Below, piece by piece: positions 45,398 through 55,870 of a DNA stretch of 64,000 bases (position 1 is its first letter; each line of letters starts with the position of its first letter). The notes beneath the pieces are model-generated. The model was given only the letters and a program-made list of their open reading frames with translations. It searched no databases and was not told the origin of the DNA. A program made the position numbers and the translations under genes. Origin of the DNA: Mesocentrotus franciscanus (taxonomy: Eukaryota; Echinodermata; Echinoidea; Camarodonta; Strongylocentrotidae); the NCBI GenBank assembly GCA_037976565.1, contig CP137667.1, positions 34,088,425 to 34,152,424 of the forward strand, read 5' to 3'.

Positions 45398-45918
45398 TAG
45401 ACCGAAAATTTCTGTCTCTTTCGTTCGTTAGCCTCTTATTTGGGTAGAGTCGGCTCCTCTCTTTAGAGACAGAAGCCAGCCATAGGGTCTCTCAGAGGAA
45501 CTGATGTATATAAGCCTAGGCCTAATTTTCAACTATAAATGCATCGGATATGAATCCGCTGAAATGACATTTTAGTCCAAAGTTGGGTGGCACTTTTGGT
45601 GGGACTTTCGTGACTTCGTCCCACCAACTTCTGTCAGGACTCAGGAGACCCTATGGCGGCTTCTGTCTCTAAAGAGAGGAGTGTGTGTGTGTGTGTAATT
45701 GGGTTTTACAGACCTGTATCAATGAGATATGATTATTAACGTCTGGAGACCGACTTTAACGTCACCATCCGAAGACGTGACTCAGTTTCGAACCTGCGTC
45801 CTCAGCTGAATCAGTTTGTAACTTCCATTGTTAGCTGGATTACAGGCGCACGCCACAATGCCCGAGCCGACCCTACTCAAAAAAGGCTAACGAACGAAAG
45901 AGAGAAATTTTCAGTCTA
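45398..45918 (-). mobile_element. Palindromic transposon family A, copy 3, carrying a SINE
   Basis: The ends are TAGACCGAAAATTTCTGTCT and, inverted, TAGACTGAAAATTTCTCTCT. Landmarks TTCGTTCGTTAGCC, AGTCGGCTCCTCTCTTTAG and AAATGCATCGGATATGAATC match copies 1 and 2. The flanks CTTCTCCCC and TTTCTTCCC match at 7 of 9 positions, a decayed 9-bp duplication. A 182-bp SINE sits at 45682-45863 within the AGAGAGGAGCCGACC hairpin. Confidence 0.75.
45682..45863 (-). mobile_element. 7SL-like SINE with (CA)n tail
   Basis: On the minus strand it starts GGGCATTGTGGCG, continues TGGCGTGCGCCTGTAATCCA, GCTAAC, then CAGCTGAGGACGCAGGTTCG and ends in a (CA)n run. The head resembles the 5' end of 7SL RNA (and Alu) as I recall it: the A-box region TGGCG and a B-box-like GGTTCGAAA lie about 60 nt apart, the spacing of 7SL rather than of tRNA. 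Family A copies 1 and 2 show the empty site AGAGGAGCCGACC; only GAG is duplicated, so the duplication is very short. A chimeric tRNA-related SINE is the alternative. Confidence 0.5.
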
Positions 45919-46358
45919 TTTCTTCCCTAACTCCAGGGAGCTCCGCAGCCAAAGGCCTCAGAGCTCCAGAGCCTGCATAGGAAAACGATTCAAACAGTGG
46001 GTTGGGGCACATTTTTGAAATGTAAAGTAGTAATTACAATTTTGACTTAAAATGTACAATGTTTTTCGACTCCTGGGCATCTGGACAACCACTTGAAATT
46101 ATAATTTGAAGACGTCTTCGATAGGAAAAAGGGTGATTCCTCGTCCTAACCCAATTCATCCCATGCTGTATATCGTTGATTAAAATGGCGAAGAGAAAGT
46201 ACACATGCTCGGTAGCGGCGCAGCAAATATGACTATTCACGTATCGAGCGCTGTTCGCTCGAAATTGCCGAATATGCACGAGGTTGCGGTTAACTTTCAC
46301 CACTCTTTTTCTTTGAGTCATACTTATTCAGCAATTTCGGCGAACGGCTCTATAGCAT
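45919..46358. other. Anonymous noncoding DNA
   Basis: No recognised element. A 95-codon minus-strand frame at 46034-46321 has no motif I know. Confidence 0.45.
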
Positions 46359-47100
46359 TGAATTGAATTGATAATGGTTTTATTGAGTAAAAGAATAACA
46401 TTCATCGCGGCCTAAACGGCCGAATTGGGCAATGTTTTACAAATGTAAAATACAATATATAAAAACATTCATAGCAAATGACATCAAAATTAATGAACTG
46501 AGCGTGAATGAGTAAATTGTGTAAAATAATATTTAACTATAAAATTCTAATTTCTTATTTGATGTCCCTAACTCATAATATATAAAAAGGAGATAAAGAA
46601 AAGTGGAGTAGAACATGATAATGGTGTAGAGTAAAGAAAGAAAAGAAAAGAAGATGGTAAGATTGAGAAGAAGATGAAGAGGAAAAAGTAGAAGAGAAGG
46701 AGGAAAAGAAGAAGATTCAAGTAGGGATATTAGGAGGATAGACGGAGGGTAGTGCGAATAGTAACAATATCATAAGGTATCAATATCCAACCATTACACA
46801 TTATACAAAGTACAAATGATAGAGGCGAAGTAATGTAGAAAAAAATACTTGTATATGGCAAATTGTATGAATGAACAATATACTCTTGGTAAAAGCTACT
46901 CAAAGTAAAAGGTTATACTGGTTTATCCAGATTATAAAAAGGGGAATTATTAGAAGAAGTGATATTATAGAAGAAGAAGAAAGAGGGAAAAGTGGCTTGT
47001 TAAAACACGAATGAGAAGGAAGGAGAAGGGCAAGATGAAGAAGGAGGTGGAAAAGTAGAAGTGGTAGAGGAAGAGGAAGAGGAGACAACTGTGACATTGG
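46359..47100 (-). mobile_element. Probable LINE 3' tail (AATTC)n followed by purine-rich DNA
   Basis: TTGAATTGAATTGATAATGG at 46359-46378, read on the minus strand, is a CAATTCAATTCAA tail like that near 35060. It is preceded on that strand by CGGCCGTTTAGGCCGCGATG. Beyond it, 46620-47090 is purine-rich (AAGAAGATGAAGAGG). The LINE assignment rests on tail similarity only. Confidence 0.35.
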
Positions 47101-47237
47101 CCATGGAAGATAATTTCAGTCATTTAAACAATTAAAAATAAATGGTCAAAGATTTTTAACTTTGATACAAAAGATGTAGTGTTTCTTTTATAATACAAAG
47201 ATTAGACCCCAGTATAAATATTTAAAAAGTATATACA

Positions 47238-48221
47238 GGGGTGATTCACTAACTGGGAACGATATCGCTCCTAAGAGCAATTTTGGGATTGATTTCAATC
47301 CCAGCTTAAAATCGATTCTACCTGACTGGTTCACTAAATCGCTTTTAGGCTGGGATCAATCCCAGCGTGAATAATCATGCGCGCATATGAATATTCATGT
47401 ACGCGATCGATCCAACCAATCAACAGACTCAAATTTTGGTCCCTGGATGGGCATATCAATCAATCACGTAGCCGATCGACATAACGATAATTAACTAGCT
47501 ATACTTAATATGTCAATGACGCTCATTTCTATGTTGATTTCGTGTTAAAATTTGAAGAAAGCCAAGTGAAATTTTGCATAAGACATGACAAAAAAATCAT
47601 TCATGACTGTTTCATGTAGCAGTGTGAGGATTCATACGATTTTCTGTGGGTATAGCTTGTCTTTCTTTATGCCTGTTTCTAGTAAAATGCCGGATTTAAC
47701 ATAGAGTCTAGACTAGGGCCTAGATCTACGTAATGTACGTAAGTTAGACCTACCGTCCCCATGCAGCTAGCATGTAGCAGCAGCAGTCTTGATGTGGTAT
47801 TCTCGAAAGCGGACTAACTTTAGTCTTTAGTGTTTTACTTATTATGTTGTTGGCACTAAGAGTTAGGCCTACCCTATCGTAGTATAAATCAAAACGATTC
47901 GATATATCACTTTAACAGTGACTAACAATATCTATCTTCCTCTTGTTTGCTCTAATTTAACTTCAGTTTGACACTGACAGTTTTGTCTTTGTCTGACTTT
48001 GCCAGAAAGTGCCGCTAAGTCTAATACGAGAGTACTAGAGTAAGACTAAGATAAGAGTGATCGGATCACTCTTAGCCTTAATAGCGATTTTAAAGCTAAA
48101 TCAATCCCAAATGCTTTAGTGAATCAGTTCCTAAGAGCGATATTGCTCTTAGGAGTGATATTGAGCCTAAGAGCGATTTTATCTCATTTGGGATCGATTT
48201 TAGCTGTTAGTGAATCACCCC
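47238..48221. mobile_element. GATTCACTAA-ended inverted-repeat element (about 984 bp)
   Basis: The ends are GGGGTGATTCACTAAC and its exact inverse. Taking the ends at 47239 and 48220, CAG flanks both sides (47236-47238, 48221-48223), a 3-bp duplication as in PIF/Harbinger, although that group usually targets TTA or TAA. Subterminal repeats of CCTAAGAGCGAT and CGATATCGCTCCTAAGAGC recur in both orientations near each end, which could be transposase binding sites. The centre is unique and noncoding. Confidence 0.7.
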
Positions 48222-48559
48222 AGGTGTGTATATAAAAAATATAAATGTATAAAATAATCACATAAAAACTTGATTTCATTACATTGTGTGTATCATTTTA
48301 AATTGAAACCATAGTTTGCATTCAAGTATTGCACTTATAGGGTTTACACTGTACATCATAACTATGATATTGGTAATATTAAAACTAGAATTGTGGGTAC
48401 GTATAAGTGATGGTATGGGGCTATTTTTCACTCTGTTTGATCGGCAACGTCCACGTAGTTCAGGTAGTTTCATAGTATGTCTAAGAACTCTTTTTTTTTA
48501 GTAATCTGTGGTAAGGCGTTTTTAACTGGTTACTGGAAATACATTTTCCAATGAAGATG

Positions 48560-50130
48560 TTACTGCGAAAGTCTCCGTTGCTCAAGTGATAGCATATCAA
48601 AGCAGGTAAGTTCTGGTAAGTTGTATACCAGCACCAATGATGATCGGAGGGCTCGGCTTTTGGATTTTTCTAAGCTTTCGCATGTTTCTTGGTGATGCCG
48701 CTATTCCAAACGGTGTTCCATGGTTAACAAATCGTTAATGGGATAGAGTTTTCCGTTTGCTCTTTTGAGGATATTGGTAACATTTGATTCCCATTTCAGG
48801 TCACTTTGGATCAGAATGCCGAGAAGCTTTATAATATTGACAGATTGTAATTCTTGGCCATCGATGCAAATTGCGGGTGGGATGGTAGGTTTCGTGTGAA
48901 ATTGACTTCCATTCTTGAAACATTTGGTGGCGTCAGTTTCATGTGGTTGGCCTCTGACCATGTGGCGAGGTCTGTGACGGCACTCTGTATGCTGGATGGT
49001 TCATCTCGAGTACGACATTCAACGCGCGTCATGTCGTCGACGTATCTGTAGGCGTTGATGCCGGTCGGTGGCGCTGCGTCATTAATCATGGCTAGAAAGA
49101 CAATGGGCCCTAAGCGAGTTCCCTGTGGTACTCCAGCCTGCAACATTGACCATTCAGATAAAACCGATCTGTAATTTACATTGTTGACGGGATTGCAAGA
49201 AACTCATGATCCATGGCACAATGCAGGGGCGAACTCCTAAGCTGATGAGTTTTGTTATGGCGATAGTATGGTCGATTCGGTCGACTTTAGAAAAGTCTGT
49301 CAACTATTGTTGATGAGGATTTTGGTTTGTCTGAATTAACAAACACTTTGTGTAGAATGTTAATAATTCAGTGTGACATTGACATGTCTTTTGGTTTCCA
49401 AACTGCATCTGATCCAAATTGGGTTCTATGTCGTTAATTACCCATTTTGCGACAAAACCTTCTGTAATTTTGGCAAAATGATCTGTGAGTGATACAGGGC
49501 GGAGCTTCTCATTGGATGGTGGGTCCGACTTGGGGATGGGTACTACAATTGCTCTTTTCCATTCAGCAGGAACTACGTCTTGTTGAAAGATGAGTTGATC
49601 ACGTAAGTGAGGGGAGTAGCAAGTTCATAACTAGAATTCTCGTATGATACGAGAGGAATGCGATCCGACTGCTGTATTTCGCTTAACTTTGGCCAGTGCC
49701 TTCTGTACCTCCCAAGGGTGGACTGTTGGACTTGGTTTGGGCGATGGAAAAAGGCAGGTAGGCTGGAAGCGTTTAGTGGGTCTAAGTCTCATGAAATTGA
49801 AATGAAGTGCTCATTAATTGCAATCTCCTTGTCCTCTGAATCTAACCAAGGTAATGGCAATGGGACGCTGGTCCCGCTTTCTACCTGTCATCACGCGAAT
49901 CTCCCGGTACCAGGCGGCAGGGTTGGTCTTTTTCAGTCGCTGACTCGCTGTACACGCCTTGGGTAATATTCCGATGATGCCTTGTTAATCATTTGTTTGA
50001 TTTTATTACGTAGACGTTTCCAATCAGCATTATTATTATGTTGGTCATATATACGCTGCCGTTTGTGAATTAGATATTTTATTTTACCAGTTATCAATGG
50101 TTTATCTGTTTGGTGTAATTTCATTTTACG
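48560..50130 (-). pseudogene. LINE reverse transcriptase (broken)
   Basis: In order on the minus strand: a linker frame at 50124-49933 (ITGKIKYLIHKRQRIYDQ); AIVVPIPKSD and EKLRPVSLTDHFAKITEGFV near 49560-49440; FSKVDRIDHTIAITKLI near 49290; VPQGTRLGPIVF (about 49130) and the catalytic YVDD (about 49050) in the frame 49146-48829; the thumb-like IIKLLGILIQSDLKWESNV in 48961-48701; and LEKSKSRALRSS with a stop near 48535. The catalytic Asp-Asp pair is intact, but at least three frameshifts separate the blocks. It would copy its own RNA at the target site if repaired by evolution; this copy is dead. Confidence 0.88.
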
Positions 50131-50339
50131 AGTTGGGAAGTGGGCGTTGATGGCAGCATAGGAGTTTTATAGAAGGCTTGACACTGCGCATTGACGTCAT
50201 GTGGCTCAATAACTTCTCAATCGTGAGCTCGCCCATCTACATAAGAACAGATTGCACTGGCAGGCACCAGACGGTTTGTGCGTGTTTTTGTCAAATTTGG
50301 CATTGCTCTGTAATGTTTCGGCGCCAGAGTAATGTTGCA

Positions 50340-50950
50340 TGGTCAGATTGTCAAATCAGTGACAAAAATGTTAACGTTGTCATAAAACTGACTAATGTTA
50401 AAAATGATTTTGTGCAGTGTGCGTGTGTCCCTTGTTGGCTGGTGCGATTTGTTTGCACCGCTGGTCATACAGAAGAGGGGTAACGTTGAGTTGATTAAAA
50501 TCACCCATAACGATAAATCCTGCATTTGGGTGACTTGTAGTGAGAAGGCCCAGGGTTGATTGAATGTGGTCCATCAGACCATCAACCGTTCTGCGACTGC
50601 GTTATCTGGGTGCGGATAATATATCCGGCGCAGAATAAGCACGAGATAGATCGCGGAAGACGAGTTGGTCGAACTTGTATCCATGTAACTCGAGGTCATC
50701 GGAGGCGGAAACATTGCTGGGTTGGGCCGGGTAAATATCATGTTTCGCATACAGGGCTATGCCACCACCAATGCGATTGACTCTCGATTTAGTTACCAGC
50801 GCATATCCTGGTATGGAAACCAGTTGAGCCGGTAGGTCATGCTTATACCACGTCTCGGTAATTCCACAAATATCAGCATCATTTTCTAGGATAACATTAA
50901 CTGTACATAGTTCGTCAAACTTATAATTCGCTGAGCGGGATTGCATAGAA
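50340..50950 (-). pseudogene. LINE APE-type endonuclease (broken)
   Basis: The first part (50946-50602) reads DADICGITETWY and IGGGIALYAKHDI, the ITETW and GGG(I/V)A motifs of APE-type endonucleases. The second part, in another frame, contains GFIVMGDFNQLNV (about 50510-50472), the GDFN catalytic motif. This enzyme nicks target DNA to prime reverse transcription. A frameshift between the two parts, and further breaks before the linker near 50124, mean no active enzyme is made. Confidence 0.85.
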
Positions 50951-50989
50951 ACACGGTGGGGAGATGTGGAATATTGTGTTTCCTGGTTG

Positions 50990-51527
50990 GAACAGTTCGG
51001 ATTTTGATAAGGTTTTTGGCGTTTGACTCCGGGTTGGTATAAGGGTCTTCTCTCATCCTGGTTGATGATCGTGGGGATGGTATTGCGGTAATGTTTTTGT
51101 TTGCGCTTACCAGTTCGACATCCACGATGGGTAGGCCTATGGGGTTCAAGCGTCTTTGAATGCCAAGTACATGTAGCTTTATATTGTCAAATACAGGAAG
51201 TGAAAGGGTCACATTTACATTCGATGATAATCCAATGGTAGTAAGTTGTTCCGAACTACAGTAATGCTGAATGAGGGTATGGTACACATGGCGACTGTCG
51301 GAACCATATGTACGCACGCTTTCACGCCCGGTTTAATTTGACATCTCCACAGCATATGAGTGAGAGAGAAAAAGTGGCACATGAGGGTAATATCGGGAGA
51401 GAAGACTAAAATTTGCGGACTTGGGTTCAATATTGTGAAGGAGGCCATTTTGTCCATCAGCATTAATCCATAGAGAAACATACACAACGCATACGAGTAG
51501 ACTTGCACATACCCTGAACATAGCCAT
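50990..51527 (-). pseudogene. LINE N-terminal region with hydrophobic leader
   Basis: From an ATG at 51527 the frame begins MAMFRVCASLLVCVVYVSLW, a hydrophobic stretch like a signal peptide, followed by a polar segment, and stops at 51333. Another frame continues (about 51317-50990) with SDSRHVYHTLIQHYCSS and later RTVPTRKHNIPHLPTVFLCN, which leads into the endonuclease after a further shift. Some LINE proteins of sea urchins and other marine animals begin with signal-like segments, sometimes linked to 2A peptides. I see no NPGP motif here. No known domain beyond that. Confidence 0.5.
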
Positions 51528-51679
51528 TGTCGGAGCTCGATGGTCATTGTACTATGTCCAAACTCTTGACCCCAGTCTCCCTTCTTTGTCCAGAAGAATG
51601 GTTCTATTCAGATTTATAATCATTCAGCATGAAAAGTACGGGTTAAAATGGCGTAATGTACAGTTGTCGCACAATGACT

Positions 51680-52179
51680 NNNNNNNNNNNNNNNNNNNNN
51701 NNNNNNNNNNNNNNNNNNNNNNNNNNNNNNNNNNNNNNNNNNNNNNNNNNNNNNNNNNNNNNNNNNNNNNNNNNNNNNNNNNNNNNNNNNNNNNNNNNNN
51801 NNNNNNNNNNNNNNNNNNNNNNNNNNNNNNNNNNNNNNNNNNNNNNNNNNNNNNNNNNNNNNNNNNNNNNNNNNNNNNNNNNNNNNNNNNNNNNNNNNNN
51901 NNNNNNNNNNNNNNNNNNNNNNNNNNNNNNNNNNNNNNNNNNNNNNNNNNNNNNNNNNNNNNNNNNNNNNNNNNNNNNNNNNNNNNNNNNNNNNNNNNNN
52001 NNNNNNNNNNNNNNNNNNNNNNNNNNNNNNNNNNNNNNNNNNNNNNNNNNNNNNNNNNNNNNNNNNNNNNNNNNNNNNNNNNNNNNNNNNNNNNNNNNNN
52101 NNNNNNNNNNNNNNNNNNNNNNNNNNNNNNNNNNNNNNNNNNNNNNNNNNNNNNNNNNNNNNNNNNNNNNNNNNNNNNN
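51680..52179. other. Assembly gap, exactly 500 N
   Basis: Same length as the first gap, so probably a placeholder. It lies just upstream of the LINE 5' end, which may be why the assembly broke. Confidence 0.95.
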
Positions 52180-53289
52180 TTTTATAGCAATATACAATGT
52201 CCGATTTTCTCCATCATATGTTTGCTTTTTATCAGACCTATACATTGTTATTCTTTGCCAATTTAGATTTGAAAATACCAGTACTAGAAGACTTCTGAAT
52301 ATCTTCAGTGAGTTCCATACCTGCGCACCTCTATACATAAATGTCCGTTTACCTGACTCAGTTCGGACGAGTTATATCAACACACAGATTACTCTGTCGC
52401 GTGTTATACACATGTGTTCGGTGTGTAAATTTTCACTAATGTAAGGAGGCACTTGACTGATCATAGCTTTATACATCATAATTATTACTACAAAAAATCA
52501 ATGTATCTACCTATTATTTGCTAGTTTATCCAAACTACGCCACCATCGATTAACTCTTTAAAACGTCACACTCCGCGCATGCCCAAACCCGTACATCGCC
52601 TTCCCATAATTCACGTGCGCACCGCACGCCCGCCATTCATCCTCTCTTCTATTCTCGCCTACCGGTAGAGACATCGTATACAGCTGAGTCACATTAAAAT
52701 CAAGGATTTTGTCCTTTTCGTTAGGGTTAGCTCTTTACGTATTGAATTCCGTCCTCATTTTAATTACTATTAATTTGGTGGTACGGGCCCTAGTCATGAT
52801 TTTTATTTTGGCAGATATTTAACCTAGTTTTCTGCCCTGTAATTTCCTCATTCACGTCCATATTTTGGCAGCAGGTTTCGACGCTGCTACGTTAGGGCGT
52901 TGGGGCCTGGTTTTTCGGCCTTTGTTGCTTGGGAGGGTTACGTGTAGGCTGGGCGGTTAATTTATTCTTGCCTATACGTCTCTCCTGGCTTTCGTTCCGC
53001 TTTGCGATCTCGCTTCAGCGGTGCGGCCTTTGTCGTTCGTTCGTGATTGTTTCGATTTTATTTTTATCGTGCATGCCTGTTGGGTTGTGTTAGTTTGAGA
53101 AATAAACATTTTATTTGAAATTGTTTAACAGAAATTGTAGCGAGCGTCGGGTGTTACGCTCTCGTTCTTGTTTTGTTTTTCTCTGTGTTTATCCTTATGC
53201 AGGTTCGCAATCGGCCATGTCCATTTTTTTGACATAAGCCCATAACCTCGGTTTGATTTAACCTGTCCGGTTCGAACCCGTCCCGACAT
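52180..53289. other. Noncoding DNA, less AT-rich, nature unknown
   Basis: Between the gap and the satellite, base composition becomes more balanced (about 52560-53100). CACGTG occurs at about 52612 and AATAAA at about 53101. This could be a promoter with a first exon, or a solo LTR, but I see no TATA box, long terminal TG...CA pair or protein to support either. Confidence 0.4.
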
Positions 53290-55125
53290 CCCAGCTAGCA
53301 CAAAAACATTATAAGAACATCATGATAATGTTTGGCTTAACATTTGGGAAATGTTTTGTTCAAATGTTAAAATCATATGAAAATGTATGGTCTTGTGATT
53401 ATCAAGAAAACATTTTATAACATTAGACACCAACATCAATAAAACATAATAAAAATGTTTTTAACATTAAGCTTAAACATTATAACACTATCAATTTGAT
53501 ATTATCAAAAATGTTGATAAAACATATTAATGATATCTTTCAAATGTTAGAAGGAAATGTTATAAAAATGTCAGCCATCTATTTCTAAGACCATACATTT
53601 TGATATCATTTTAACATTTCATAGAAACATTTCAATATTGTTATTCTCAAATGTTTTTAATATGTTATTTTAGAAATGTTAATGAAATGTTGTAATGATA
53701 TCTTATTAATGTTTGAAGTAAATGTTATAAAAATGTCAGCCATCTATTTCTAAGACCATACATTTTGATATCATTTTAACATTTCATAGAAACATTACAA
53801 TATTGTTATTCTCAAATGTTTTTAATATGTTATTTTAGAAATGTTAATGAAATGTTGTAATGATATCTTATTAATGTTTGAAGTAAATGTTATAAAAATG
53901 TCAGCCATCTATTTCTAAGACCATACATTTTGATATCATTTTAACATTTCATAGAAACATTACAATATTGTTATTCTCAAATGTTTTTAATATGTTATTT
54001 TAGAAATGTTAATGAAATGTTGTAATGATATCTTATTAATGTTTGAAGTAAATGTTATAAAAATGTCAGCCATCTATTTCTAAGACCATACATTTTGATA
54101 TCATTTTAACATTTCATAGAAACATTACAATATTGTTATTCTCAAATGTTTTTAATATGTTATTTTAGAAATGTTAATGAAATGTTGTAATGATATCTTA
54201 TTAATGTTTGAAGTAAATGTTATAAAAATGTCAGCCATCTATTTCTAAGACCATACATTTTGATATCATTTTAACGTTTCATAGAAACATTACAATATTG
54301 TTATTCTCAAATGTTTTTAATATGTTATTTTAGAAATGTTAATGAAATGTTGTAATGATATCTTATTAATGTTTGAAGTAAATGTTATAAAAATGTCAGC
54401 CATCTATTTCTAAGACCATACATTTTGATATCATTTTAACGTTTCATAGAAACATTACAATATTGTTATTCTCAAATGTTTTTAATATGTTATTTTAGAA
54501 ATGTTAATGAAATGTTGTAATGATATCTTATTAATGTTTGAAGTAAATGTTATAAAAATGTCAGCCATCTATTTCTAAGACCATACATTTTGATATCATT
54601 TAAACATTTCATAGAAACATTACAATATTGTTATTCTCAAATGTTTTTAATATGTTATTTTAGAAATGTTAATGAAATGTTGTAATGATATCTTATTAAT
54701 GTTTGAAGTAAATGTTATAAAAATGTCAGCCATCTATTTCTAAGACCATACATTTTGATATCATTTTAACATTTCATAGAAACATTACAATATTGTTATT
54801 CTCAAATGTTTTTAATATGTTATTTTAGAAATGTTAATGAAATGTTGTAATGATATCTTATTAATGTTTGAAGTAAATGTCATAAAAATGTCAGCCATCT
54901 ATTTCTAAGACCATACATTTTGATATTATTTAAACATTTAATAAAAACATTTGCTCGATGATATCCCCAAATGTTTTTAAAATGTAAATTAAGAAATGTT
55001 GACAAGATGTTGTAATGATATCTTACGGATGTTTGAAGGAAATGTTATAAAAATGTCAGCCATCTATTTCTAAGACCATATATTTTGATATCATTTAAAC
55101 ATTTAATAGAAACATTACAATGTTG
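53290..55125 (+). repeat. 165-bp satellite, about nine near-identical units
   Basis: AGCCATCTATTTCTAAGACC recurs at 53573, 53738, 53903, 54068, 54233, 54398, 54563, 54728, 54893 and 55058, exactly 165 bp apart. Central units differ by single bases. The first and last units are diverged. The monomer is rich in AACATTT and AAATGTT words. A leader of about 250 bp begins CCCAGCTAGCACAAAAACAT at 53290, nearly the same as the leader of the satellite at 21209. Confidence 0.93.
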
Positions 55126-55870
55126 TTATGCGTAATGTTCTTAAAATGTTACACAGAAATGTTGATCAAATGTGCAAACGGTGCAATACATTCAGAAGCT
55201 ATCACATTTTTATAACATTTCCGCATTCATACATCTTCCAAATGTATACAAATGTCCTGATTTTTGTGTTTCTCATATTTTCACATAGTCTAAATAAATA
55301 CATAAAACATAAAGTGAAAAAGGAGTATAAAAATGCTTCAGTCAAAATTACATCATCAAAATCTTTTAATCATGACAAAATGTTGAAAACAATATGAGTA
55401 ATGAACAAGAATCATTTTAAACATAATGATTTCACTTAAATGACGGAAGTTGGTATCTTTCTATTCTAAGATACATATATACAAGGGAAGATTTACCGTA
55501 CACAATTATTTCTGTAATCAGTAGAAATAAGTACATGTAGATCCAAATTTTTGGGATGATTTGTTGTCACACAACAAGTAATGAAATCAAAGTGAAAGTA
55601 CTTGTGTTCAGCATGCACCAAGGTAATGCCAATTATTTAGTCCCATGTATTAGGAGAGACCGGAGAGAAATGGAACATTTTTCTTCACTTTCAGAAATAT
55701 TACCAATTGTAACTATGCAAATATTCGGACTAAACCAAGTACATGTATGTTTGTATATTAAAAGACTACACAGTGTATCCCAGAAAACAAAAGAAACTGG
55801 ATTTCATGGCAACATTTTTCATGTCATGATAACTAGAAATATCGCAATCTGTATTGCCGCGCAATGCGAA
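55126..55870. other. Anonymous noncoding DNA
   Basis: Decaying satellite-like words to about 55260, then AT-rich sequence. CAGTGTATCCCAGAAAACAA near 55770 resembles (inverted) TTTCTGGGATGCACTGTAG near 58534, perhaps a shared MITE terminus. The 117-codon frame at 55556-55909 has no motif. Confidence 0.45.

Larger units (their letters stand above)
48240..51545 (-). mobile_element. Nearly full-length, degenerate LINE (endonuclease + reverse transcriptase)
   Basis: Read on the minus strand, order is: a leader frame starting at 51527, an N-terminal region (to about 50990), an APE-type endonuclease (about 50950-50340), a linker, a reverse transcriptase (about 50130-48560), and an AT-rich 3' region toward 48240. 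Frames change several times, so no complete protein is made. The sequence style (GVPQGT.LGP, YVDD, then a DGQELQSVN...LLGILI.SDLKW block) matches CR1/Jockey-group elements common in marine invertebrates. It lies next to the second gap, which starts 135 bp beyond its 5' end, so the 5' boundary is uncertain. Confidence 0.85.

Noticed and set aside
51547..52444. Open frames of 231-262 codons spanning the second gap
   Set aside because: Same reason: frames through 500 N carry no information.
52560..53110. Promoter/first exon or solo LTR between the gap and the 165-bp satellite
   Set aside because: CACGTG and AATAAA are present but there is no TATA box, paired TG...CA ends, target duplication or coding sequence to choose between the options.
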